Assembly: GCA_947581855.1 (NCBI GenBank)
Contig: CANPVZ010000006.1
Coordinates: 62,001-126,000 of the forward strand
DNA: 64,000 nt
Direction of reading: 5' to 3'
Origin: an uncultured Phocaeicola sp.
GTDB lineage: Bacteria > Bacteroidota > Bacteroidia > Bacteroidales > Bacteroidaceae
Shown here one piece after another: positions 1-11,862 of this stretch (positions are counted from its first letter, which is position 1; every line of letters starts with the position of its first letter). The translations under genes and the position numbers were made by a program. The notes beneath the pieces were generated by a model that was not told the origin of the DNA, did no database searches, and saw nothing but the letters and a program-made list of their open reading frames with translations.

Positions 1-2252
1 GCGATAGCTTGGATATTGGCATCTCCTACCTTTTCCTGTAATAAGTTGCGTACGGTTTCAGGCTGAGTAGGCTGTTCGAACTGTACTACAAAATTGCGTC
101 CTCCGGTGAAATCAATACTCTGACTTACTCCACGGGTGAAAAATGAGATAATACAAACAATAATGATGATTCCGAATACAGTAAATGATTTTTTCGCCAT
201 TCCCATGAACCGGTAATTCGTATTAGTCATCAAGTTACGTGAAAGTTTCGTTGTGAAAGTAAGGTTCAGCCACTTGTTTTTGTTCATAAAATGTTCGTAA
301 ACGATACGGGTCAAGAATACAGCCGTAAAGAATGAACAAAGGATACCGATAATTAATGTGGTGGCGAAACCACGGATAGGACCGGTTCCGAAGTAGAACA
401 AGATAATACCTGTTATGATAGAAGTCAAGTTTGAGTCGAAGATGGCTGAGAATGCATTGGAGTAACCATCTGCCAAAGCCGCTTTCACACCTTTGCCTGC
501 TTTCAGTTCTTCTTTGGTACGTTCGTAGATCAACACGTTTGCATCCACTGCCATACCCAGCGATAATACCATACCGGCAATACCAGACATCGTCAATGCT
601 GCTTGGAAAGAAGTTAGGATACCTAATGTGAAGAAAAAGTTAATAATCAACGCGCAGTTGGCAACCATACCCGGAATCAGTCCGTAAATGCTGCACATGT
701 AGATCATTAGCAGTATCAATGCAACAATAAATGATATGATACCTTGATTAATGGATTCTTGTCCGAGTGACGGACCTACTATATCTTCCTGTACAATACG
801 TGCCGGAGCAGGCATTTTACCTGAACGTAATACGTTAGCCAAGTCCTTGGTATCTTCCAGTGTGAAGTTTCCGGTAATAACAGAATTGCCACCGGTAATT
901 TCCGTATTTACATTCGGTGCACTGTATACATAACCGTCCAATACAATTGCAATGGCCTTACCGATATTTTGTTTGGTCAGTTGTGCCCAACGGCGTGAAC
1001 CTTCCGTATTCATGCTCATGTTTACGCAGGGTTTGCCATATTGATCATAACCATCGGATGCAGAAGTGACAACGTCACCTTCCATCGGAGCGCGTCCGTT
1101 GCGTTCTGTCACTTTGATGGCATACAATTCGAATATTTGTCCGGTTTTATCAAGGTCGCTTCCTTTTACACCCCATTTAAGGCTAAGTTCTCTCGGCAAT
1201 ACGCTCTTAGCTTCCGGCATAGCCAGCAATCGGTTGATTTCAGCCGTATCCGTGTAGTGTGCGTAACCTACAATACATCCCATTCCACTATTGTTGAAAC
1301 TAAGAATAGAAGCCAACGGATGTTCCTTTTTCGCTTCCGCAAGTGCAGCGCTTTGGTCGGCTACAGTCTTTTCACCTTTTAGTGCGGCAGCCAGACTGTC
1401 GGCAGCGCTTACAGTATTTTTTTCGGCAACTACGGTTTCTTCAGTAGCTACAGCACTATTGATTGCGTTCGCAGTATCTTTCGGTTGAGCATCGGCTATA
1501 GCAGTGCGTAATTTTGCATCGGCATTAATCAAATAAGGAACAATTTCTTTTGCATCGAATGTTTCCCAAAATTCGAGGTTGGCAGAGCCTTGGAGCAATT
1601 TCCTTACACGTTCGGGTTCTTTGATACCCGGAAGTTCTACCATAATACGTCCCACGCTTCCTTCCAATGCTTGGATATTAGGCTGTACCACACCAAAACG
1701 GTCGATACGGGTACGTAATATATTATAAGAGTTGTCGATAGCGGCTTTTACTTCTTCGCGGAGCACTTTCTCCACTTCGGCATCTGTACTTTTGGTAGTT
1801 ACTTTGTCTTTTAATTGTTGAGTAGCGAATATTTCGGAAAGTTTTCCTTCCGGAGCCAGTTTATGATACTCATTTACAAATAGAGTGATGAAATCGCTCT
1901 GACTGGTGATTTGTTGTTTTGCTGCATTGGCAACAGCTTGGTTGAAAGCTTCGTCGGTTTTGTGGTCGGCCAACATTTTAATCACATCGGGAACAGAAAC
2001 TTCAAGAATGACGTTCATACCACCTTTCAAGTCCAGACCCAAACCAATTTCCATTTCACGACATTGTTTCAGCGTGTATACACCCAAATACACTTTCTCA
2101 TTCTGCATAGAATCCAAGTAGTGTGATTCTCCTTTCGGGTCTTGTGCGGCCAAATTCATATGGTGGCGCGTTACAAAAGAGAACGAAAGATAGAACACAC
2201 ACACAAGTGTGAGTAATACCGCAAAAACTTTTACGAATCCTTTGTTTTGCAT
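1..2252 (-). CDS. secDF: Protein translocase subunit SecDF (fusion), 3' end outside window
   Basis: Minus-strand translation from ATG at 2252: MQNKGFVKVFAVLLTLVCVFYLSFSF...VYLGVYTLKQCREMEIGLGLDLKGGMNVILEV, the SecD N-terminus; frame runs off the left edge. Not in the supplied ORF list. Confidence 0.9.
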   Translation of the reverse strand, partial: MQNKGFVKVFAVLLTLVCVFYLSFSFVTRHHMNLAAQDPKGESHYLDSMQNEKVYLGVYTLKQCREMEIGLGLDLKGGMNVILEVSVPDVIKMLADHKTDEAFNQAVANAAKQQITSQSDFITLFVNEYHKLAPEGKLSEIFATQQLKDKVTTKSTDAEVEKVLREEVKAAIDNSYNILRTRIDRFGVVQPNIQALEGSVGRIMVELPGIKEPERVRKLLQGSANLEFWETFDAKEIVPYLINADAKLRTAIADAQPKDTANAINSAVATEETVVAEKNTVSAADSLAAALKGEKTVADQSAALAEAKKEHPLASILSFNNSGMGCIVGYAHYTDTAEINRLLAMPEAKSVLPRELSLKWGVKGSDLDKTGQIFELYAIKVTERNGRAPMEGDVVTSASDGYDQYGKPCVNMSMNTEGSRRWAQLTKQNIGKAIAIVLDGYVYSAPNVNTEITGGNSVITGNFTLEDTKDLANVLRSGKMPAPARIVQEDIVGPSLGQESINQGIISFIVALILLMIYMCSIYGLIPGMVANCALIINFFFTLGILTSFQAALTMSGIAGMVLSLGMAVDANVLIYERTKEELKAGKGVKAALADGYSNAFSAIFDSNLTSIITGIILFYFGTGPIRGFATTLIIGILCSFFTAVFLTRIVYEHFMNKNKWLNLTFTTKLSRNLMTNTNYRFMGMAKKSFTVFGIIIIVCIISFFTRGVSQSIDFTGGRNFVVQFEQPTQPETVRNLLQEKVGDANIQAI

Positions 2253-2391
2253 TTTACTTTGATATTTATTTTACTTACTTTGTTAATAAACTGAGTTACA
2301 AGGCTGCAAATATAATTCTTTTTTTCACATTTATACAGCTCCGACGGCAATAATTTAAGCGGAGGGAGTAAAATTGGGCAGTGGGGAGAAT

Positions 2392-3483
2392 CTATTTTAA
2401 TGATTTTTTTGAGATATAGCACCAAATAGGGTAATGGTCTGAATGTTTGGTGGATTTATCTACGATACATTGGTAACTTTGAAGATCTGGGCTAATAAGG
2501 ATATGGTCTATCCGGAAAAAGAATCCGTTTTTATTATACGAAACACCAAATCCACGTCCCGACTGTGTAAATGCGTCATTGAGTCCTTTCGATATAATGC
2601 GATGAGCATAAGAGAAAGGCGACGTATTGAAGTCGCCGCATACAATAATCGAGGGAGTAATTCTATTCCGAATAATTTGTGCGATGGTGTCTGCCTGGGC
2701 TGCCCGGATCGGTACGGCATCCACCAATTTGCTCAATAATTTTTTAGAACCTTCTTTCACCTTATCGGCTTCCGGATCTTTAATCATTTCCATGTAGATC
2801 GTTCGGTCGTCTAAAGTGAGTTTGTTCGACTCCAAGTGATTGTTTATAACCGTCACTGTATCATTCTTTATTTTTATCTTGTATACGATACTTCCGTTGG
2901 CTTTGCTTGAGTAAGGTACGGGAGTCGCTGATAAGATGGGAAAACGTGAATAACATCCCAAACCGTTAAGACCGTTTGCAATTTTATAAAAATGTCTGTA
3001 CGGATAGGCAGATAAGGCATTGTCTATTTCTTTCCTTTTTAAATTTGCTCCGGTAATATATTCTTGAAGACAAATGATGTCGGCGTTACTATTTTGAAGA
3101 TACGTTAATATTTCATTCGGATTCTCTTTCGTATGGGGCTTGTCCATATTAAAAGCCATTACGTTATAAGAAAGAAACTTAATGCTTTCTTCGGGCGCCT
3201 CCTTTTGGAAAAAATTCAAAGGGCAACATGTCCAAATAGCTTGTATGCAGCAAAGCATGGCAGCGAGTGAGATTAAGGTATATCTGCGATAGATGATAAG
3301 CCAAAAAAGCAGGAACAATAAGTTGATTGCCAGCATAATAGGAAAAGCTAATCCACAGCATGAAAGCAACGGATATCTTATCGGATCGATGTACGGACTA
3401 TAAGCACAAAACAGCATGATGAGAGCGCATAGAACATTAATTCCAAATAGCAACCATCCTAAAACTTTGCCTATGTATTTCAT
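2392..3483 (-). CDS. Endonuclease/exonuclease/phosphatase family membrane protein
   Basis: N-terminal TM segments, then KFLSYNVMAFN...DIICLQEY...NNHLESNK...VCGDFNTSP...HSDHYPIW motifs. Start placed at internal Met (3483) to reduce overlap with the upstream gene. Confidence 0.85.
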   Translation of the reverse strand: MKYIGKVLGWLLFGINVLCALIMLFCAYSPYIDPIRYPLLSCCGLAFPIMLAINLLFLLFWLIIYRRYTLISLAAMLCCIQAIWTCCPLNFFQKEAPEESIKFLSYNVMAFNMDKPHTKENPNEILTYLQNSNADIICLQEYITGANLKRKEIDNALSAYPYRHFYKIANGLNGLGCYSRFPILSATPVPYSSKANGSIVYKIKIKNDTVTVINNHLESNKLTLDDRTIYMEMIKDPEADKVKEGSKKLLSKLVDAVPIRAAQADTIAQIIRNRITPSIIVCGDFNTSPFSYAHRIISKGLNDAFTQSGRGFGVSYNKNGFFFRIDHILISPDLQSYQCIVDKSTKHSDHYPIWCYISKKSLK

Positions 3484-3508
3484 ACAGTTTGCTTTTTTTG
3501 TGCCTTTT

Positions 3509-4408
3509 TTATTTCTTGCTTGCATCGAACAAACTTTTCTTTTCATCGGTGGTTAAGCTGCCATAACCCGATTTTTTTAACTTGTCCAATATGCGGTCTA
3601 TTTCTTCCGATTGAGCTTTTTTACGTGCATTATAATCATAGTCTTTTTCACGGGAATTGTAATGGACTTTCATTTTAGGTCTCTTTTGCGGACGTTTGGA
3701 GATCCACGAGAACAAATTCACAATTTTATCGATAAGAAAATTAATCCATTTCGTTACATCATGTCCTCTTCGCATGCTGAGAGCAAACCATAGTCCCCCT
3801 AAAGCTCCGCCTAAATGGGCGATGTGTCCGCCAGCATTACCGGAAGTCATCATTAGCAAGTCGATTCCTACCATGATGAGTGCGATGTATTTTAAGCGTA
3901 CATTTCCAAAAAACAGTAGTCTTACTCTGAAGTCGGGTTCTTTAACAGCCGTAGCGACGGTAATAGCAAGTACGGAAGCCGAAGCGCCTAACAAATACGA
4001 CGTGTATACAGCCTGATTGAAATAAGGGAAAATATTATAGAAAAGCATATAAAGGGCTCCTCCGCACAGTCCGCCGAAGAAATAGAGTCCGCAAAACGAC
4101 CGTTCGGAATAAAAGTATAGGAACAATTGTCCGAACCAATAAAGCCACAACATATTAAACAGCAGATGAAAAATATCTGCATGCATAAACATATAGGTAA
4201 GGATACTCCACGGCTGGTAAAAGAATATTTCCATCCAAGCCGGCAACTCAAATAGGCGAAGAATGCCGGCACCGCTTTGGTTGAACAGCATCAATAATGT
4301 GTTCAATAAGAATGCGAGAATAAACACTCCCACATTTATATAAATAAACCGCATAGGCATCCGTCCCTGTTGGTATGCCTGCTTTATATTAGTAAAAAAA
4401 CTGCCCAT
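3509..4408 (-). CDS. Rhomboid family intramembrane serine protease
   Basis: Multi-TM; YMFMHADIFHLLFNMLWLYWFG, LLGASASVLA (GxSx), GGHIAHLGGALGG. Confidence 0.9.
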   Translation of the reverse strand: MGSFFTNIKQAYQQGRMPMRFIYINVGVFILAFLLNTLLMLFNQSGAGILRLFELPAWMEIFFYQPWSILTYMFMHADIFHLLFNMLWLYWFGQLFLYFYSERSFCGLYFFGGLCGGALYMLFYNIFPYFNQAVYTSYLLGASASVLAITVATAVKEPDFRVRLLFFGNVRLKYIALIMVGIDLLMMTSGNAGGHIAHLGGALGGLWFALSMRRGHDVTKWINFLIDKIVNLFSWISKRPQKRPKMKVHYNSREKDYDYNARKKAQSEEIDRILDKLKKSGYGSLTTDEKKSLFDASKK

Positions 4409-5063
4409 TTTTATTTTTTTTCTTCCAATACATAATTAATATGAAGCCGAACAGCATACCTCCCAAATGAGCGAAGTGAGCTATTCCGTCTCCCCGTTGC
4501 GACATTCCGAAGATTAGTTCCAGAACGGCATATCCCATTACGAAATACTTTGCTTTCATGGGTAGCAGGAAGTATAAATAGATAGGTTGGTTCGGAAATA
4601 TCATACCGAATGCCAATAAAATAGCGTATATGGCACCGGAGGCTCCTACGGTTGTCATCATGTTGAGATAATCACTCATCGGAATCACATAGTTCCCTCC
4701 CATATTCACACTGTCATATCCGGATAATACAGTTGCGTATTGAATATATTGTACTAATTCTTGAATTAATCCTGCGCCTACTCCACATACGATATAGTAA
4801 AAGAGAAATCGCCGGGGTCCCCAGACTTGTTCTAGTACCCGCCCGAACATCCACACGGCAAACATATTGAAGAATAGATGTTCGAACCCTCCGTGCATAA
4901 ACATGTAAGTAAACAACTGGTAGAGTTTGAAATCAGGGGCCATAAAAAAGTGAAGGCCAAACCATTGCGTCAGGTTTATCCCATATTTAGGCGCTACTAT
5001 GCTGCCCAGGAATGTTAAGACATTTATAATGATAATATTTTTTGTAACAGGAGGCATGTTCAT
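4389..5063 (-). CDS. Rhomboid family intramembrane serine protease (second, overlapping copy)
   Basis: YMFMHGGFEHLFFNMFAVWMFG, VGASGAIYA (GASG), IAHFAHLGGMLFG; overlaps downstream rhomboid by 20 nt. Confidence 0.92.
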   Translation of the reverse strand: MNMPPVTKNIIIINVLTFLGSIVAPKYGINLTQWFGLHFFMAPDFKLYQLFTYMFMHGGFEHLFFNMFAVWMFGRVLEQVWGPRRFLFYYIVCGVGAGLIQELVQYIQYATVLSGYDSVNMGGNYVIPMSDYLNMMTTVGASGAIYAILLAFGMIFPNQPIYLYFLLPMKAKYFVMGYAVLELIFGMSQRGDGIAHFAHLGGMLFGFILIMYWKKKNKNGQFFY

Positions 5064-5173
5064 ATTCAGTATATTTAGCGTGGCAAAAATAATAATTTAT
5101 TCTGTTCTAAAGCATAAAAAAGGTAACTCTTACATTTTTTTTCATCATTTTGGCGCATTTTTTTCATAGATTG

Positions 5174-5204
5174 TTTGATTATTAAAGCACAATCTCTATA
5201 TTTG
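5174..5204 (+). promoter_or_regulatory. Bacteroidetes-type promoter of the HU gene
   Basis: TTTG (5174-5177), 19-nt spacer, TATATTTG (5197-5204), matching the -33 TTTG / -7 TAnnTTTG consensus. Confidence 0.7.
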
Positions 5205-5264
5205 TGAATTATTTCAAATTAAATCTTTTGTGTTACAATTAATTTTTAATTAAACCATTACGTT

Positions 5265-5537
5265 ATGAATAAGGCAGATCTTATTAATGTTATTGCGTCG
5301 GAATCAGGATTGAGCAAAGCTGATTCTAAAAAAGCATTGGATGCTTTTGTTACTGCAGTTTCAAATGCTCTTAAACAAGGTGACAAAGTTGCTCTTGTTG
5401 GTTTTGGAACATTCTCTGTTGCTGAAAGAGGTGAAAGAACAGGTATTAATCCTTCTACAAAAGCTACAATTACTATTCCGGCTAAAAAAGTGGCAAAATT
5501 CAAAGCAGGAGCTGAATTGGCAGACGCTATTAAATAA
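5265..5537 (+). CDS. HU family DNA-binding protein
   Basis: MNKADLINVIASESGLSKADSKKALDAF...GFGTFSVAERGERTGINPSTKATITIPAKKVAKFKAGAELADAIK. Confidence 0.97.
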   Translation: MNKADLINVIASESGLSKADSKKALDAFVTAVSNALKQGDKVALVGFGTFSVAERGERTGINPSTKATITIPAKKVAKFKAGAELADAIK

Positions 5538-5559
5538 GTTGCTTTTTAGAAAAGAATCT

Positions 5560-5596
5560 AAAAAAGAGAGATACTCACGGAGTGTCTCTCTTTTTT
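5560..5596 (+). terminator. Terminator hairpin after HU gene
   Basis: AAAAAAGAGAGATACtcacggaGTgTCTCTCTTTTTT. Confidence 0.8.
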
Positions 5597-5682
5597 CTTT
5601 GTTCATTTTATAGTTACAGTCTCTCCGTATATCCGGATTTTTGTCTAACTTTGCACCCCGTAACAAAGTAGAATTCAGCCTT

Positions 5683-7500
5683 ATGAAGATTGAAACGAAG
5701 ATAACCACCTCTGTAATGGAAGGAATAAAAGTGTTGTATGGTCAGGAAGTACCTGCTGCACAAGTACAATTGCAAAAAACAAAGAAGGAATTTGAAGGAC
5801 ACCTTACATTGGTGGTTTTCCCTTTCCTTAGACTTTCTCGAAAATCGCCCGAACAAACGGCACAGGAAATTGGAGCTTATTTGCAGCAGAATGAACCGGC
5901 AGTTGCCTCTTTCAATGTTATCAAAGGTTTTCTTAATCTTACTATTTCTTCCGCTTGTTGGATAGATTTGTTGAACGAAATTCATGCCGATGCTCAATAC
6001 GGTTTGACAAAAGCTACCGAAACATCGCCCTTGGTGATGATCGAATATTCTTCTCCCAATACGAACAAACCTCTTCATTTGGGGCATGTACGCAATAATT
6101 TACTAGGAAATGCGTTGGCCAATATTGTTGCCGCAAATGGTAATAAGGTAGTGAAAACCAATATTGTGAACGATCGTGGCATCCATATTTGTAAGTCTAT
6201 GCTGGCATGGCTAAAATATGGTAAGGGAGAAACTCCCGAATCGTCAGGCAAAAAAGGCGATCACTTAATTGGCGACTATTATGTGGCATTCGATAAACAT
6301 TATAAAGAAGAAGTGAAGCAACTGACGGAACAATATATGGCTGGAGGTATGAGCGAAGAAGAAGCGAAAACAAAAGCCGAAAAAGATTCTCCGCTTATGA
6401 ATGAAGCGCGTGAAATGTTGGTAAAATGGGAGGCAAACGATCCCGAAGTCCGTTCGTTGTGGAAAAAGATGAATGACTGGGTGTATGCCGGTTTTGATGA
6501 AACATACAAAAAAATGGGCGTTAGCTTCGATAAGATTTATTATGAATCGGAAACCTATCTCGAAGGAAAAGAAAAAGTGATGGAAGGATTGGAGAAAGGT
6601 TTCTTCTACCGCAAAGAGGACGGTTCGGTGTGGGCTGATTTGACCCAAGAGGGGCTCGACCACAAATTGTTGCTTCGTTCGGACGGTACTTCTGTTTACA
6701 TGACGCAGGATATCGGTACCGCTAAATTACGTTTCCAGGATTTTCCTATTAATAAAATGATTTACGTGGTAGGAAACGAGCAGAACTACCATTTTCAAGT
6801 GCTTTCCATTTTGCTCGATAAGTTAGGCTTCGAATGGGGAAAGAGTCTCGTACATTTCTCTTATGGAATGGTGGAACTGCCGGAGGGAAAGATGAAAAGC
6901 CGTGAAGGAACCGTGGTGGATGCCGATGATTTGATTGAAGAGATGATTCAAACAGCTAAAGAAACTTCCCAAGAGTTAGGAAAGTTAGACAACATAAATA
7001 AGGAAGAGGCTGAGAACATTGCCCGTATTGTAGGGTTAGGTGCATTGAAGTATTTTATTTTGAAAGTGGATGCTCGCAAAAATATGACTTTCAATCCGAA
7101 AGAATCCATCGACTTTAATGGCAATACCGGTCCGTTTATCCAATACACTTATGCCCGCATCCGGTCGGTATTGCGCAAAGCAGCAGAAGCCGGCATTAGT
7201 ATTCCGGCCGCTCTTCCGGAGAATCTCGAACTGACGGAAAAAGAGGAAGGTTTGATTCAAATGCTTTCCGACTTCAAGGCTGTTGTGAAACAGGCAGGAG
7301 AGGATTACAGTCCGTCCGTAATTGCCAACTATTGTTATGATTTGGTGAAGGAATACAACCAGTTCTATCACGATTACAGCATTCTTCGCGAAGAAAACGC
7401 TGATTTAAAAGTGTTCCGTCTGGCTTTATCGGAGAATGTAGGCAAGATTGTTCGTTTGGGCATGGCGCTCTTGGGAATCGAGGTTCCCGAAAGAATGTAA
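5683..7500 (+). CDS. argS: Arginyl-tRNA synthetase
   Basis: MIEYSSPNTNKPLHLGHVRNNLLG (HIGH-like) ... KMKSREGTVV ... C-terminal anticodon domain; start moved to MKIETKI. Confidence 0.97.
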   Translation: MKIETKITTSVMEGIKVLYGQEVPAAQVQLQKTKKEFEGHLTLVVFPFLRLSRKSPEQTAQEIGAYLQQNEPAVASFNVIKGFLNLTISSACWIDLLNEIHADAQYGLTKATETSPLVMIEYSSPNTNKPLHLGHVRNNLLGNALANIVAANGNKVVKTNIVNDRGIHICKSMLAWLKYGKGETPESSGKKGDHLIGDYYVAFDKHYKEEVKQLTEQYMAGGMSEEEAKTKAEKDSPLMNEAREMLVKWEANDPEVRSLWKKMNDWVYAGFDETYKKMGVSFDKIYYESETYLEGKEKVMEGLEKGFFYRKEDGSVWADLTQEGLDHKLLLRSDGTSVYMTQDIGTAKLRFQDFPINKMIYVVGNEQNYHFQVLSILLDKLGFEWGKSLVHFSYGMVELPEGKMKSREGTVVDADDLIEEMIQTAKETSQELGKLDNINKEEAENIARIVGLGALKYFILKVDARKNMTFNPKESIDFNGNTGPFIQYTYARIRSVLRKAAEAGISIPAALPENLELTEKEEGLIQMLSDFKAVVKQAGEDYSPSVIANYCYDLVKEYNQFYHDYSILREENADLKVFRLALSENVGKIVRLGMALLGIEVPERM

Positions 7501-7548
7501 TATTTTTGCATTTTGCCTGTTTTATCGGAATTGTGGATAGTTAAATTT

Positions 7549-7644
7549 TTACTTTATCAGAAGTAAGAGGAGGCGAAACCGATAGCATTTCGGTGTTTTC
7601 TGACAAAAGAGGGCGCTGGCTTTCACTTTCTGGATCTTAGCCAT
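7549..7644 (-). CDS. Candidate 31-aa basic small ORF (MAKIQKVKASALFCQKTPKCYRFRLLLLLIK)
   Basis: Uninterrupted ATG..TAA on minus strand in the argS-lacZ intergenic region; no recognised promoter. Confidence 0.25.
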   Translation of the reverse strand: MAKIQKVKASALFCQKTPKCYRFRLLLLLIK

Positions 7645-7690
7645 GTGTAGGTTGAGTTTAAATAAGCAGAAGTTTTAAAAGATACATAGT

Positions 7691-7738
7691 AACGCGGACT
7701 TTTCAGATTAAATGTATATATCTGTGAAAGTCCGCGTT
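7691..7738. terminator. Intrinsic-terminator-like hairpin
   Basis: AACGCGGACTTTtCAGAT...ATCTGtgAAAGTCCGCGTT, long near-perfect stem. Confidence 0.6.
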
Positions 7739-7823
7739 CATAATATGTATATGAATGACTCTTTTTCAGTTTGCTGGAAAAGAATATAAGACAGTACATA
7801 CCTCCTTTGTTACCAATGATATC

Positions 7824-7902
7824 GTTTTAGTTTCCAATGTCTGGAACTAAAGTTTCGCCCTTATGAAACTAAAGTTTCAGGAGGTTGAAACTTTTAAAAC
7901 GG
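7824..7902. repeat. 22-bp-period palindrome array, family A (GAAACTAAAGTTTC-N8)
   Basis: GTTTC-caatgtct-GGAACTAAAGTTTC-gcccttat-GAAACTAAAGTTTC-aggaggtt-GAAAC; units start at 7843, 7865, 7887; flanked by CGTTTTAGTTTC / GAAACTTTTAAAACG. Confidence 0.85.
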
Positions 7903-8170
7903 TTTGTCTGCGTTGTTATAGTATGCCCTTTAACGATAAAAGTTAACGTTTTCTGTTTTTATTTATAAATAGAGAGCCTCCGTTTAACCTTGTCAATGCT
8001 ATAGGTTGACTATATGCAATTTCCTGAAAGATTCTTGTTTTAACGAAATCTGTAGAAGAACCATGAATTGCCGGTTCATTTAGTTCTGCAATGCTTTCTT
8101 CTTTTATAAATTCAGATTTATAGCTTATATTTGCGAAATCTCTGTCGGAGAACAAATAACCTTAAAATAA

Positions 8171-11314
<3,144 letters not shown>

Positions 11315-11476
11315 GATGCCGGACAGTGTTTGACATATAAAGGCTTCTTTTTGTTGTAATCTGGGGGGTAACCGTATATGTGATAACGCCTTGCCTGAGT
11401 TTGTTACTATGCAAAGTTTCCTCTTTACAAATCTGTTTTTTATTTCAGAGGGGAACTTCATCAAAGTTTGGTATAT

Positions 11477-11548
11477 AAAATCCTCCTGCTACGGCCGTCT
11501 TCTTCTTCATTGAAAGAGAAGGAAGCGACAGTAGCAGGAGGATTTTTT
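11477..11548 (+). terminator. Strong terminator hairpin after the beta-galactosidase gene
   Basis: TCCTCCTGCTAC (11481-11492) pairs with GTAGCAGGAGGA (11531-11542) followed by TTTTTT. Confidence 0.85.
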
Positions 11549-11577
11549 ATGGGATGGAAATATATTTACACTATATT

Positions 11578-11712
11578 ATTGTGCACAAACGCAAGTGTCA
11601 TTTGTGCATAAATCGACTTCTCGTTTGTGCACAAATGAGGTTAGGATTTGTGCACATTCGACCTTTGCGTTTGTGCACAAATCTGAAAGCCCCTTCAGTA
11701 AAGGGTTTCAGA
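11578..11712 (+). repeat. 23-bp-period palindrome array, family B copy 1 (TTTGTGCACAAA-N11)x5 + conserved hairpin
   Basis: GTGCAC/GTGCAT cores at 11581, 11604, 11627, 11650, 11673 (exact 23-bp spacing); hairpin TCTGAAAGCCCCTTCAGTAAAGGGTTTCAGA 11682-11712. Confidence 0.95.
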
Positions 11713-11862
11713 GGCATATTTCCTCCTGTTGGACAAAAAACACTGTTTGAAAAAATTCAACAAAGAACTGTTTCTTCTCTCCATAAAGCCTCTGTTTTTG
11801 TTCTCTTTTCATCATGGAAACAACCCATCGGTACGAATAGCCGACCCATACTGATCTCTATT

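Noticed and set aside
1-2126. Plus-strand ORFs at the left edge (431..631, 751..933, 1041..1382, 1291..1488, 1906..2126)
   Set aside because: Antisense to secDF, which reads well on the minus strand.
11578-11712. CRISPR array
   Set aside because: Repeat (12 bp) and spacer (11 bp) are far too short, spacers are partly conserved between copies, and no cas genes are present.
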